Shown: positions 31,783 through 45,800, numbered from the stretch's first letter. The stretch is 64,000 bases of DNA from Trichosporon coremiiforme (GCA_039545355.1 BCJJ01000005.1:743008-807007); one strand, 5' to 3'. Numbers and translations: made by a program. Notes: generated by a model from the sequence alone, not told the origin.

Positions 31783-33676
31783 CTACACTTTCGCAAAGAT
31801 GTTCCTGTCCTTGCTCACCTTGGCCGCGAACATGCAGCACATGCTGACTGCGAGGCATCCCGCGCCAAACCCGATCGCGCCCGGGAAGCGCGCGAGCATC
31901 TCCTCATTCGTGCCCGTGCCGATGATGGCACCGAAGATGGGCGGCCCCGTCAGCTGCGCGATACTCTGTCCCAGCAGGCTTTGGCCGATCAGCGTTCCGG
32001 CGAGGTGCGGGTCGATGCCTGCCGCCGTCACCATTGGCCCTTGCAGCGAGACAGGCGCGCCAGAAGCGAATCCGAACAGGACGCAGAGCGTGATGATAGC
32101 ACCGGTGCTCTTCATCGCCAGCCAGCAGAAGAGGAGAATGACCATGATCGCGCACCCAATGAAGGCGACGTTGTAAGTTCCGAGCCGGTCGGCAGCGAGG
32201 CCGCCAAAAACACGCCCGAATCCAGAGGAGCCGTTCACGATCATGAGCAGGTAGGGCGCGAGCTTGCCCAGACCCGCCACTGTGCCGTACGTCCCGATGA
32301 AGGTCAGGAAGGAGAAGAGGCTGAAGACGAGGAAGGGGAAGGAGCAGCATACGAAGAGATACACCGGATTGCGGAACTCCTTGAACCAGAAGAAGGGGCC
32401 TGGTGGCCGGGGCGGAAGGCGGGTGCGGATCAGAATCGTCGAGGTCACCCCGAGGAAACCCATCAGCAACGCGATGACACGCATCGTCCACCCGAATCCG
32501 ATCTTTTGCGGCAGGTTGGCCACGATGGCGGGCCAGATGATCGCGCCGGCGGACGAGCCCATCATGACGATACCACTTGGCGTTAGCGACACTCCAAGGT
32601 GGGAAGTTAAAAGCAACTTACAAGGCGAGACCGCGCTTCAGGAAGAACCACTGTCCCACCGCGCCCATCGGCACGATGAACATGAGGTCCATGCCGATCG
32701 CCATCAGCGTCGCGTGGCACAAGAAGATCTGGTAGTACTCCTTGCACAGGCTGAGGAGGCAGAAGCTCAACACCAACAGGAAGGTCCCCGTAGCGAGCAG
32801 CGGCTTGGGACCAAAGCGGTCGAACAGAGGTCCAGTGAAGAGACACGTCGAGAAGCAGATGGCGGCCTGCGCCGATCCGATCCACGCGATCGTGCTGGAC
32901 GAATACTCGGAGAGGAGGTCCTGGTGGTAGTAGGACTGGAAGGCGCCGACGGACGCAGCAAGACCGAAGGCGCAGAACGAAGCGCACACGCCGCCGAGCA
33001 GAACTGACCACGCCGCAAGTCCGCCGTCGGGGTAGACAATCTCGTGCCCGTCTGGCTGGACGTTGACTGCAATCTCCTCCTTTCCTTCAGGCGTTTCGAC
33101 GTCGATCGTCTTCTCCATCCCCTCCGGCTCGGACTGGTACGTTGTCGCATTCGAGTCTTCGCGGCGTAACGTGTGCGTGGAGAGGACGGTACCGCTGCGC
33201 TCCCGCCGGCACTCGAGCACCTCATCCCCTGGCTCCGGGAGGTTGATGAGCGCCGCGGGGTCGAGAAAGGTGCGATTCGAGCGCTGGCTCATTCGCGACG
33301 CTTGCCGCGTCAATGTCGTGTCCTCCTCTGGATTCGGCTGGGGCGTGTGCGCCGGTGTTGAATGCGCTGTCGTATGTGTTGAGTCGACTGGCGTGTTATG
33401 TTGCGAGGCTAGTCGAGCTAGCGGCGCGAGTATTCCAGAGTGGTGGTGCTTCTTTGACGACGCGCGCCGAATCTCAGGCAAAGCTTGCGGGTGTCCGTGT
33501 TCGTGCTCCGAGTGGTCCGAGCCGCTGTCTCCATCATCGAAGACTGGCGGCAGACTCGGTACGCCTGGTGACGGTGTTCGTATCCCCGCGGGAGGAGCTT
33601 GTAAGTGCGACGGATTTGTGGCCCCAGACGCCCCCGATGGCGCCGGGGAGGCACGATTTGAACTCGGCTTCGACAT
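31783..33676 (-). CDS. MFS transporter, monocarboxylate (SLC16)-like
   Basis: Two exons (32622-33676, 31783-32575) encode 615 aa; the 46-nt intron has a GCTAAC branch site. Residues 1-210 are cytosolic and Ser/Pro-rich with phosphosite-like RRASSKKHHHS. The transporter begins at PDGGLAAWSVLLGGVCASF, the [D/E]G[G/S]-W motif at helix 1 of the monocarboxylate porter family. About 12 helices follow, including GTFLLVLSFCLLSLC, KRGLAFGIVMMGSSAGAIIW and YLFVCCSFPFLVFSLFSFL. The substrate cannot be told from sequence; fungal relatives include transporters of monocarboxylates, riboflavin or unknown solutes. Confidence 0.85.
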
Positions 33677-35984
33677 CGCGCTACGGCTCTACACGATCAG
33701 GTACGTCTGTGTTGCCGCCAGTCGCGATAGAAGGAGGTGGATGGGAGATGCCGCGGATATCTCTAGTTACCGCCGGGAATACCGAGGCACTGCAGGTGGA
33801 GAGATATTGTTGGAAAGCTTGGGCCAGTCTTGGCTCTACCGGTGCTGGCTTACCCACTTCCGTGGTTGGCGTCTCTTGTCGTAGTTGCCGCGCCAGTTCC
33901 AATTGTGCGGAGTATCGTTTCCGAGAGGCGACAGCAGGTGTGTAGGTATATGTATGCTTGCAAAACTGCGCTTGCGTCCGTTTAAACTTGATCAGGCCTG
34001 AGCCCGGGTCAGCCTTTCAAGCTGGGGTTTCCAGGTCACAGGACTAAAGGAGTTTGCTGTACTAAGTGCGAAAGCGAAGAAACACGGAGATGTCCGGGCC
34101 GGCATTCTCGCCCGCCCGCCGCCTGATCAGCGGGGCCGGCGGCCCCGGATCTCTCGCATCTTATCAGACGAGGTCGGAGAGACCAGATAACGATACGGAG
34201 GCTGTCCACGCCATCAACGTGTGCAGCGCAGGCGAGGAATGTCCTGCAGAGGTGGTAGAACAAGTCGTCGAAGTCGTCGAAGCCATCGATGACGATAGTG
34301 CAGAATTCGCCGCAATCTAGGAAATCCCCGCATTACCGCTGATAATTCGGACTTCGCCGTGTACTCGGTGGAACGCGAACCGCTGGTCATGGGTTGTAGC
34401 ACGAACGGCCCGCAAGACGGGCCGTGAGTCGTCGGTGAAGCATGGCGGCACGCGGAACTGAGCACATGGCCCCGGAGCCGCTGTTAAACTGCTCAGCTGC
34501 TCGTGGCTCGCACCATGATCGATCATGGAGTCACTGATGGAACGCGAGCCGGCGCCGGGCTTCCTAGCGCGGTGGGACGACCGGCGATTGAAACCCCAAC
34601 AGCTCGGTCCGCAGCGGTTAGCAGGCGATGGCAGGTGAGGCAGATGGCAGAGAGAAATGCAGAGACGCGAGTGATTTGTTGGCTCACTAGCTGTCAGCCA
34701 CGCATTAATCGCTCACTGCCTTGTCCTTCGCGAGGCGAACGAGTTCACCGCATAACGCTGTTGGCGCAGGTCGTCACTGGGACAGCGGGATGTGGCTGCA
34801 CGCTAGCATGCCTTCGCTGCGATACCAAGGGAACCTGAAAAGATCTACAGCACGAGAGTTGAGTTTGCTTCCCCTCGGTGGGACATTAGTTTGACATGCG
34901 AGACAGGCAGCCGTCAGGGAGGTCAGCGTGAGGACCCTCAAAAGCATGAAGCAGGGCCTGCGTGAGGTGGGTGCGAGACGGAAGCGGCAGCTGCTGCGCT
35001 TAGTTCTGGGGACCGTCCACGGGGATAGAGTTGGCACCCGCGGGGCCTCCAAGTTAGAGGCGACGGCAGGCAGCGGCAAAGCTTCCGGTTGTGGCAGGCG
35101 ACGTCGACCAATCGACGTCCGGAAGAGCCCTCACGTTGAGATTACTTGTCTGGCTTGGAACCTGGATTGGGGGGTGGGGAGGAATGGGTGAGCGGAGGAT
35201 CGGGCCGAGTGACGGGATGGCGTATACCTCTACCTGAAGCGGCGTGCTGCAGCTGTCGCCCTCTGAAACGGAGGAACGAGGTAACAGGTGCCAGCTAAGT
35301 TCATTTCAAGGATCGAAATTGATCGCTCACCCGTTTTCGGTCTCAGGCACAAACTTTGCCCATCCAAGAGTGCAATGTTCCCAGTCTGCTCCAATTTCGC
35401 AGTCACTGTGCGACCTGCTCCCTCTGCTGTGCAATGATGCAACGAGAGGCGAGCGCCTGCCGAAAACAGAAGGCGCCAAACGTGAATGTGCGCGCCGAGA
35501 GGTCTTGGTATGAAGCGAGCGCCGACGCCGACAAGCCGTGACTGGCGTCTGCTTGAGCCGATAGGGGACCTGGTCTCCTGAGCTAGGTGTTGCCAGACAG
35601 CCTCGGCGGCCGCTTCGGCGATTCGTCGAACGTCGATGTCACCAACATAGAAGCCGACGCCGCAGGTACCAGCCTGCAGCCTGCAGCACCTCTGTAACGT
35701 ACAGGATCGGACGAACGGAGAGCCCGAAGGAGGTCATAGATCGAGCATTTTGTCGTGCTAAGTGCACTGCGCACAGACCTTTGGGCGGTGGTTCAATAGT
35801 TACGTAAACGGCGACTTGTGTATCGTTCCCGCCGCCGCTGTCGTAACGAACGACCAATCGATCAAGGCAGGTGCACACCTGATTCCCGCAACAACAGCGT
35901 CGACGTTTCCCATTCCACTCTCGTTCCTTCTCCAACTACCCTCTCCAGGCCTCGGGCTCAACATGATGTCCTAGCTACGACACA
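33677..35984. other. Large intergenic region with one possible small ORF
   Basis: 2308 bp between divergent genes, the longest gap in the window. It has no recognisable family member. One compact frame (34090-34320, separate entry) looks weakly coding. GGGGCCGGCGGCCCC at 34132-34146 is a perfect inverted repeat. A non-coding transcript is possible but cannot be read from the sequence. Confidence 0.5.
34090..34320 (+). CDS. Possible small protein, 76 aa
   Basis: An open frame from ATG 34090 to TAG 34320. The first half is Ser/Gly/Arg-rich; the second half is acidic and repetitive (EVVEQVVEVVEAIDDD), composition not expected by chance from neighbouring DNA. There is no homology I recognise, no evident intron, and an in-frame ATG at 34066 adds eight basic residues. 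It could be noise. Confidence 0.25.
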   Translation: MSGPAFSPARRLISGAGGPGSLASYQTRSERPDNDTEAVHAINVCSAGEECPAEVVEQVVEVVEAIDDDSAEFAAI

Positions 35985-37778
35985 ATGCCCGCCGCTGTCC
36001 ACTCCGCTACCATGGTACCTCTCAAGCCTGTCCAAAACCAGAACCGGCCGCCGTCGCCGCCACCCGATGATACCCTGCCTCGCTCTACCCCCACCCCTTT
36101 CCAGCCGACCCACAAGAGGCGAGGAGGCGGGCCACTCTCCTCGGACGGTGCTGCTCGAGTTCCTTCACTCGGAATGCAGGTGATCCAGCCCGCCGTGGCT
36201 AGGCGCCAAGGCGGAGGCAAGCCTCTGCTTGAATGGATCACGAGGAAGCTCGGTTCACGACGAGCGAGCGACGCCCAAGACCGTGAAGCACCGCTGGCAC
36301 GACGCAACCAACTTGTGCAGTCGAGCACCTTTTCGCACAGCGCCAGGAATGAGTCGACGGCTACACGCTTCTGGCGAGACAGAAGCGAGCAGCCGGCTCA
36401 GGATACCGCACTGGAGCCGCACCCCACACGTGTATCGGTTGACACTCCTTCGCTCGCCGATTCCCAGTCGATGATGTCGTTCGGATACCGCAACCCGCCA
36501 AGCGAGCGGCGGCGAGAAGCCAACAACCCATACCCCTCGCTTCCGATCCCTTTAGTACGCCGCTCTTACCCAGCCTCAACGATCGATGGCGACTCTCGTG
36601 CGCCCTCCATGAGCATGCTCTCACGCTCGCGCACGTCGTCCTTGCGATCTCTGTCGTCCTACGCCCGGCGGCATCCTGTCTCGATCGCCGATGATGACAG
36701 TAACGCATCGCTTTACCCCCGCAACGCCGACGAGGACGCGAGCCTGAGGCCGCTGCCACCTTCCCCTACGTCGATGTCGATCATTTCGCGAGCTGGATCT
36801 GCTCGCCTTGTGCGCTCGGACTCGGTGCCTCACAAGACCACCCCTGCACCGGTTATGCGTCGTGACACGCGGTCGTCTTCTGTGGACGGTCCGCGCTCGT
36901 TCATGTCTGACGATGCTGCAAACTTACGCGGGTCGCGGGAAGGTTCTTTGGCGAGCACAAAGCCGACTACCATTATCAGCTTTGAATCAGGGGCGCCCGC
37001 CCATATCGCCGTTGCGCCATCTGTCTCGTCGTCCTCACCTGTGGTACGACCATTATCGACGTCGACCGGCGCCTCGGGCGGCGGGCTAGCGCAGAGCCTC
37101 CCGTCACCAGTGTCCCCCACATTCCTTCCTGCGAACGTACCACCGGAAGACTTCCAGGTGCCCAAGCACACGCGTTATCACCCTCGGAACAATCCCCACC
37201 CTTCGTCTGCGCCGGGACCGAACGCTTCGACGCAGACGCTCGCCAGCAGCACTTTCGGCTTAGACACGACGCGGTCCATCCCGCGGCCGTCGTCGGTGCG
37301 CATCCGCGACTCGCCGAGTGCGTACCACGCGCCTGTGCGCGTGTTTGCGGAGCGCCCCGGGTCGATGCAATGCGATGCAGTGTCGACGCACGCGATTGCG
37401 GCGAGCGTGCGCACGCGGGGCAACACACGCGCAGACGACGACGCAAGTATGCGCGCCGTGCGCCGCAGGGGCAGCTGGGAGAGCGGCGAGTCCCGATGGA
37501 GTTGGAAGCCCGGCGCGCCCGGGACAGCGGGCGGCGTCGACAACTTCTCTCTCCTGCGCAGGGGCAACGAGGACCTCGACGACATGATGTCCACGAACCG
37601 CTCGAGCGTGCACACGCGTGACAGCTATAGGACTGCTATCACGATGTGGGACGACGTCGAGGACGAGCCCTCGCCCCTCACGCCTGACTCGGCCGGCGGC
37701 CTCGCCGCGCAGGCCGCCGAGCCCGCGTTCGCCGGCGCGTTCGCGCCCCCGAAGGCGCCCATGAGTGTCCTCGTTTAG
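35985..37778 (+). CDS. Uncharacterised Ser/Pro-rich protein, 597 aa
   Basis: One exon, 597 aa, ending APPKAPMSVLV. I do not recognise a family. It is basic and Ser/Pro/Arg-rich with many RRxS and SP sites (SRSRTSSLRSLSSYARR, RSDSVPHKTTPAP), suggesting a disordered phosphoprotein. A cluster near residue 495-530 (MRAVRRRGSWESGESRWSWK) is the least repetitive part, followed by DNFSLLRRGNEDLDDMMSTN. No membrane helix or signal peptide. The leader carries CT-rich sequence, and the ATG lies 40 bp after the last upstream pyrimidine tract. High GC3 and one long frame support a real gene. Confidence 0.75.
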   Translation: MPAAVHSATMVPLKPVQNQNRPPSPPPDDTLPRSTPTPFQPTHKRRGGGPLSSDGAARVPSLGMQVIQPAVARRQGGGKPLLEWITRKLGSRRASDAQDREAPLARRNQLVQSSTFSHSARNESTATRFWRDRSEQPAQDTALEPHPTRVSVDTPSLADSQSMMSFGYRNPPSERRREANNPYPSLPIPLVRRSYPASTIDGDSRAPSMSMLSRSRTSSLRSLSSYARRHPVSIADDDSNASLYPRNADEDASLRPLPPSPTSMSIISRAGSARLVRSDSVPHKTTPAPVMRRDTRSSSVDGPRSFMSDDAANLRGSREGSLASTKPTTIISFESGAPAHIAVAPSVSSSSPVVRPLSTSTGASGGGLAQSLPSPVSPTFLPANVPPEDFQVPKHTRYHPRNNPHPSSAPGPNASTQTLASSTFGLDTTRSIPRPSSVRIRDSPSAYHAPVRVFAERPGSMQCDAVSTHAIAASVRTRGNTRADDDASMRAVRRRGSWESGESRWSWKPGAPGTAGGVDNFSLLRRGNEDLDDMMSTNRSSVHTRDSYRTAITMWDDVEDEPSPLTPDSAGGLAAQAAEPAFAGAFAPPKAPMSVLV

Positions 37779-38146
37779 TTTTGATCATCCATCAGCAGTC
37801 ATTCAATTCAATCATCAGCACCACACCAGTATTTGTAGCTTGTTTCATAACTTTCCAGTGTTTCTCCAGTGTTTCAGCCAGGGCGTAGTGTACGTTGGAG
37901 TATGGCGGAGTGAGTGCGGCGGAGGGAGTCGTATGCCAGGCTTCGGTGGAGGGTGAGAACGTGAGAGCGTGGGACCTACCGCGATCCGACGCGAGACTTC
38001 GCGGAGGCAGCGAAAGGGGGGACCTGCCCAGCGGTGTGGCGGACACAGCAGTAGCAGTATGATCAGTAGGATCTGTCGCAGCAACGAGTGTCGAGGAGAA
38101 GAGCCAAAAGCCAAATGTATACATCATATATTCTACTACACTTGCA
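37779..38146. other. Convergent intergenic region
   Basis: 368 bp between the stop codons of the 597-aa protein gene (+) and DPM1 (-). It presumably holds two polyadenylation regions. Nothing else visible. Confidence 0.5.
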
Positions 38147-39225
<1,079 letters not shown>

Positions 39226-40209
39226 GAGAAAGGTGTAGATGCACTGACGCCGCGCGGTTCAAGGAACGTAAGAGTCGTAGGGGCAGGCCGGACGAACAGG
39301 TCTACTGGCGGTCGGGGCGGGTTGCGCAATTGCGTGGGCGCGCAGCGAAAGCGATGGCGGTCGAGATTGGATTTGTTGTTGTTGAACAGCTCGAGCTACG
39401 CGAATTCAGACGTGGACGTGGAGGCGGAGGCGGAGATTGATCTTACCCAGGCTCAGGCACGCGCATTAGGCCATGAGCCGGTTGATTAGCACGCGGCTGG
39501 GAGGGTTGATTAAGATTTCAGCTGAAATCGTAGTGCCTGTGCTCGAGTTTCTAATGGACCGGACTGGCGCAGCATTGCCGGTTGATGTCATCATCTACAT
39601 CGAGATATCAAGATTGGGATGTCTCGTCTGGTCCTAGCTCAGTGCTAGGATGCCGCTGCCCAACGCGACTGTCTGCCTCCATCGTCTGTATTCAAAAGCC
39701 GGCTGCTCCTCGATCACATCTCTCATCCCATCCATCTCCATTCCCATTTGAACCTCTTTCACGCACATCATGGCCGAACAATTCACGATGATCCTCCTTG
39801 AACCTCGCCTCAGTCACCGGAGAGATCCGCTCTCGGTTCCTCGACCTTTGATCGTTAGTAGAAGACATGAGTGACTGCCAGTGATATGGTCGGGTGGCAC
39901 ACGTCATTCACCACGTGACAGCGGCCACCGCCGCTGGGATATGTGTGTATATGCGTACACCAGGGAAGGGCGCTGTGGCCATCGTTTGCATGCATGTCGT
40001 CTCCGCCCTCTGCAAGAGCCTGCCGCGACAACAGCATGTGCACGTTGAGCATACGCGGCGAAAGAGTTGTGGCTATCTCAATGTTTTCGTGACAAATAGT
40101 CGTGGCAGCAAGTACTCCCGCCCTCACACTCATGTTGATCTATTACACTGCATACTCGAGTCCTCTATGACACCAAGAAAAAGCTATCACCAAAACTGAA
40201 ACGCAACAC
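39226..40209. other. Intergenic, alcohol dehydrogenase 3' end to DPM1 start
   Basis: 984 bp between two minus-strand genes. Open frames are short (up to about 110 codons) and random in composition. No repeat, RNA gene or mobile element is seen. Confidence 0.5.
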
Positions 40210-41320
40210 TTAGACAAGGTCCTGGGTAAGGATAGTCCTGTAGCGGACGGTTCCGTCCTCGACGGCCTTGATGGCGTCGGCGGCCTGCTTCATGGGGATA
40301 ACGTTGATCCAAGGCTTGACCTGCTTCTTAGCGGCGAGGTCGAGCATCTGGAGGGCCTCGGTGCGGCATCCGATGTGGGACGAGCCGAGCGAGCATCCGT
40401 TGCCAGCCATGGCCTGCGAGGTGATGTTCTTGATACCCTCCTCGGGCATGCCGACGAAGACGAACGACTTGTTGACGTCGAGGGTCGTGAGGAGCGCATC
40501 GATGGGCAGCTTGCTGCTCGAGGCGGTGCACACGATCACGTCGAACTCGCGCTGCAGGTCCTTCTCGAAGCCGGGCTCACCGGTCGCGACGAAGCGCTTA
40601 GCGCCCATCTTGAGCGCGTCCTCCTTCTTCGCGTCGGTGCGCGAGAAGACGGTGACCTCGGCGCCGAGAGCGACGGCGAAAAGGACGGCATAGTGGCCGA
40701 GACCACCGAGACCGACGACGCCGACCTTGGAGCCGGGGCCGACACCGTGGCGGACGAGGGGAGAGAAGGAGGTCAGACCACCGCAGAGCATGGACGCGGC
40801 CTCAACCGAGGGGATCTCGTCGGGAATGGGGAAGACGAAAAGCTCCTGGGCGCGGATGTGGGTCGAGTAGCCACCCTGGTGGTCGTGTCCATCGGACCAC
40901 TTGGTGTTGTAGCCGTGAACGGGCTCGGGGCAGTAGTTCTCTGCACTGGTTAGCTGCTGCGTGAATGCCACCGGGTTGCTCACCGTTGTCGTGCGTGCAC
41001 CACCTGCACTTGCCGCAGGAGCCGACCTGAGCGCCGACACCGACACGCTGACCGATCTTGAACTGTTTGACGTTCTTGCCGACCTCGACAACCTTGCCGA
41101 CGACCTCGTGGCCGGTGACGACGAACTTGGTCTCCCAAGGGCCCCAGCCGCCCGAGATGGTGTGGTGGTCAGAGCCGCAGACACCGCAGCACTCAACGGC
41201 GACGGTCACGCGGTCGTCCTCAAGCGGCTCAAGCTCGTACGAGGTAACCTCGAAGTCGAGGTACTTCTTCGGGTCCTTGATGGCGTAGCCGGTGGCCTGG
41301 TTGTTGGCGGGGGCGGACAT
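40210..41320 (-). CDS. Zinc-dependent alcohol dehydrogenase, cinnamyl-alcohol/ADH6 type
   Basis: Two exons (40984-41320, 40210-40940) encode 355 aa. The catalytic zinc region reads CCGVCGSDHHTISGGWG and VVTGHEVVGKVVEVG; the structural-zinc cysteines are in GSCGKCRWCTHDN followed by NYC. The Rossmann motif is VGVVGLGGLGHYAV. These, with the HQGGYSTHIRA stretch, place it in the NADP-dependent cinnamyl alcohol dehydrogenase family (yeast Adh6/Adh7), which reduces aliphatic and aromatic aldehydes. It is probably cytosolic. The substrate is not predictable. The promoter region has a CT/GA-rich leader. Confidence 0.92.
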
Positions 41321-42857
41321 CTTTTGTTGACGTGGAGAGAGGAAGGAAGGGTGGTGGGGGCCGACAAGTCGGTATGCCGTTTTATACCAGGGGTCCTGAA
41401 CGCGAAATCGGGATCCTCGGCCCGCCCGGCCCGAGCCACTCTGTTCCGGCTTCCCTTCCCAACTTTTCACCAAACGGCGATGCATGTGACTTCATTTTGT
41501 CTTGACGACGTATAAACATGCTTCCGACAGACTGCGCTGCTTACTTATCAAAAGAATTATCAGGTGGACGGTGCAGAAAGCGTGAAAAACCGTTTAGGCT
41601 ATCCGGCTGTAGCTGCCCCAACTTGACCCAGTCCATCCTTGGGTTAACTGGCTTCCTCGGAAGCTGTGGCTACGACTCCCGATCACTCGCTGGCACATGA
41701 GGCACAGTCCGGCAGACCACTGGCTCTGCATCGGCGGAGTCGGCGGAGCAACTACACCACAAGCGCATGCTTACGGAGCACTACGTGCCTTCCACCTTAC
41801 TCATCACCTCGACGGGTCCGAAGAGGCGGCCGCCGCCCACGGTGTGAAAGCCACCGCCCAAGGTGGAGGCCAAGGTGGAGGCTGATCACCGCCGGCCGTC
41901 ACCCCCAAAAATCGCCGGCCAGCGAGTGCCAAAGCTGCCCAAAACGTGCTTGCTACCACTGACGTCACGTCACCTATCTCGACCTCCGCGGAGTTTGCAC
42001 GACGCGTTTGTGTCGCTATTGGTAAAGCTCTGTCGGAAGCAGATAACCATAATGGGAAATACTTTCTTGACCAAACTCCTCGTTTAACGAGTCTCCTTCA
42101 GCCTCCCTCAGCGTCACCGAGCAGTCCCAGCGTCCTCTCCGCTCGTCGGAGGATTCCCCGACGTCGCCGACCCCTTCCTGGACGCATGGACGCGGAGACG
42201 TGCACCACCGTAGAGCCCACCCTCCTCTCAATTGTCAATCACGTGACGCGGCGTTTCTGATGTGGCACCTTGCTCTCGGCTTTTGATAAGGCTGTTGGTC
42301 GATTGCGGCGCGCCCTCCGGCGAGGCTCGGCTGACACTAGTGTGTGTGTGTGTGTGTGTGTGAGCTCCACACATTGGGCGTTCTCGACGCATACCCACTC
42401 CTCTGGCACGTGTGGTGAAACCAGATCTTCTTCGTCAAGCATGCAGTCACGTTCCATTTGACTCACGCACGCCCCGCTCGTCAGATAGACCAGCGCCGGG
42501 GCACGCTCGGAAAATCTGTGCGATACAACAGGGCAGACATGGTGGAGGCGGTCCGGACTTGTGTAGATCACGTGATTGGATCATCCGGTCTCCCACGGTA
42601 ACCTTGCACCAGCAGGCCGTTGACCCGTTGATTCGTCTCAGTTGCCCTCTCACGACACTCAGTCCTCAGCATCCATTCGTCACCAGCACCAGGCTCGCAT
42701 CGACATCCAGCAGCTGCGCCTACGTGCGATTGGGGACCCCCTTTGTAAGATTGCTAGCTTTTAATCGCTTTCCTGTCTATTTCGGCACGCCATTCCTTGC
42801 GACACCCATCCAACACTTCGCTTACAACTTGCCCGGACCGTAGTGTAATCGGCAATT
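41321..42857. other. Divergent intergenic region, alcohol dehydrogenase / SIN3
   Basis: 1537 bp. It contains a (TG)11 tract at 42341-42362. Small frames (up to about 140 codons) show no family. Long leaders are likely, since SIN3 is a regulator and the gap is large. Confidence 0.5.
42341..42362. repeat. (TG)11 dinucleotide repeat
   Basis: Eleven perfect TG units about 500 bp upstream of the SIN3 start codon. The tract can adopt Z-DNA and is likely to vary in length among strains. Confidence 0.9.
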
Positions 42858-45800
42858 ATGTCCAACCCTCCGCCATCCGGCGCTGCAGGCGGGTCATGGC
42901 AGCAGCAACAGCAGCCTCAAAGCCAGCAGAGTGGCTACAGGCCCCTCAACGTGAGGGACGCGCTGAGTTATCTCGACCAGGTTAAGGTACGTCACCTTGT
43001 TGCGGACGAGAGATGCCTATGGTTCGCCATGCTGACGCTGCGCGTGCTTTTCTTCCTTCCAACAGATCCAATTTGCCGATCAACCAGAAGTGTATAACCG
43101 CTTCCTCGATGTTATGAAGGAGTTTAAAGGACAAGTGTACGTGCATGGATCGGCGAGGGACGCCACGCCTTTCCCTTCCCCCCCCCCCCCCCGGTGGCCA
43201 GATTTGATTTCCAGACAGCTGACAGCTACAGCATCGACACCCCTGGCGTCATTGATCGCGTCTCGACTCTCTTCCGCGGACATCCTTCGCTCATCCAAGG
43301 GTTCAACACGTTCTTGCCACCCGGATACCGCATCGAGTGCTACGGCCCCGAGGGAGACCCGCAGGGCCTGATCACCGTTACTACCCCCACCGGTACGGTT
43401 TCTCAGGTTCCCGGTGGTCTCGCGGCGGCTATGGACCAGCGCGAGCGCGCTGCCGAGCAGCAGCAGCGTGAGGCTGCGGCTGCGGCTGCAGCTCCGCCCA
43501 ACGTGGATGCCGGCCCCAACAATGGTCCCTACGTCCAGCCCCCCGGTGGACCCGCTCCCCACGGCGCCGCCTACGGTGGAGGTCGCCCTACTGCTGCCCC
43601 CGCCCCAGCTCCGGCCCCGTCGCGTGTCGCCGCGCCCCCATCCGTCGGTGCCATGCCTCCTCAGCACCCCCTTCCTCCCTCCGGGCCTTCCACTCCTGGT
43701 GCTGCTCAGTTCCTTGCTCAGCAGTCTCAGGCTCAACAGCCCCCTCCGGGCAACGTTCGCGCGCCCATCCTGGAGTTCAACCACGCCATCTCGTTCGTGA
43801 ACAAGATCAAGAACCGATTCAACTCGGAGCCTGAGACGTACAAGAATTTCCTGGAGATTCTTCAGACGTACCAGCGCGACCAGAAGATCGAGGATGTGAG
43901 TTTTGCTGCCGCTGGCCGGATGGAACGCTCATCAAATTCCAGGTGTATGAGCAGGTCATCGACCTGTTCAAAAACGCTCCCGACCTTCTCGCCGAGTTCA
44001 AGCAGTTCCTTCCCGAGTCTGGTGGGTTCGGGTTCGGCTCGTTCGTTCAAGCTGCCGCTGGTAGTGGTCAGCCTGCCCCCGCCACTGGTGGTCAGAAGCG
44101 CAAGGAGACCAAGGAGGCCGCACCGAAACAAAAGCGCAGCCGTGCCAACGAGTCCAAGGCTGCCGCCGCGCGCAACAAGAAGGCCGACAGCCCCGTCGAG
44201 GAGGAGCCTGGCATGTCCGCCAATGCTCCCCAGACGCTCGCCTCGCCCGAGGAGGTCGCCTTCTTCGACAAGGTCAAGAAGTATATCGACGACAAGGTCA
44301 CCTACCACGAGTTCCTCAAGCTCATCAATCTGTTTACCCAGGACATCATCGACGCCAAGATTCTTCTCGACCGCGCCGCCCTCTTCATCGGCGACGCTGG
44401 CGACATCTGGGCGACCTTCAAGCGCATCGTCGGTGCGGATGACCTTGGTCACATCGGCCACGCCACCCAGGCGCAGAGCGGTTTCGGCTTCGGTGGTATG
44501 ATCAACATCGACAACCAGCTCTCCGAGAACACCCCCATGCTCGACCGTGTCAAGCCCGACTACGGCGGCCCCAAGGTCAAGGCTTATGGGCCCTCGTACC
44601 GCAAGCTACCGTCGACCGAGGTCAACCTCAACTGTACCGGACGAGACGCTATGTGCTGGGAAGTACTCAACGACGAGTGGGTGTCTCACCCGACGTGGGC
44701 GGCTGAGGACGCCGCTCCGTTCCTGGCACACCGCAAGAACGCCTACGAGGAGGCTCTCCACAAGTCTGAGGAGGAGCGTCACGAGTACGACTTCCATATT
44801 GAGGCCAACCTGCGTACGATTGCTCTGCTTGAGCCCCTCAACAACAAGATCCAGGCCATGGACCCCGAGGAGCGCGCCCACTTCAACCTGAAGGCTGGTC
44901 TCGGTGGCCACAGCCGATCCATCTACCAGCGTATCATCAAGAAGGTCTACGGCAAGGAGCTCGGCCCTGACATTATCCGTGCTCTCCACGAGAACCCCGT
45001 TGTCGCGCTCCCTATCGTGCTCGACCGTCTTAAGGCTAAGGACGAGGAGTGGAAGAAGGCGCAGCGCGAGTGGAACCGCGTCTGGCGTGAGCAAGATGCG
45101 AAGAACTTTTACAAGGCGCTCGACCACCAGGGTGTCGTCTTCAAGTCTGCCGACAAGAAGACGATCGCTACCAAGGGTCTCATCGCCGAGGTTGAGGCTC
45201 GTCGCCGCGAGCAATCCAACGCTCGCAACGCCCTGCTGAACCCTCGCTCGACCCCTCGCCCTCGCTACCAGTTCTCGTTCGAATTCAAGGACGTCGACGT
45301 GCTCAAGGATGCGCTCAAGCTCATCTTTGGCTACCTCGACCGCATGCCTTCCCTGCAGCCTGCCGACAAGGAGCGCATCGAGATGCAGATCCGCGACTTC
45401 ATCCCCACCTTTTTCATGTTTGATAAGGAGGAGTTCGACGCGGACTTTGGAGACGCTGATGGCACCGAGGACGAGTCTGCTGCCGAGTCTGACGGTGACG
45501 TCAGCATGGCCGACGACGAGGACTCGACCTCTGGCAAGAAGAAGAAGGGCTCGCAGGCTTCTCTGCGCAAGCAGGTCCTGAAGGCTGTCGGTGAAAAAGG
45601 TGGTCGTGAGGGCAACAGCACTCCTGGTGAGGACAGTGGTGACTCTGGTGAGGCCACCGACGCCGCCGACGGTGACGAGAACGAGCAGACCTGGGTTCAG
45701 ATGGAGACCTCCTCGACCCACTCTGAGGAGGCTGCCGAGGCTGAGCCCAAGCCGAAGCGCTCTCGTGCCGCCAACTTCTTCGCGAACAACCACTTCTACA

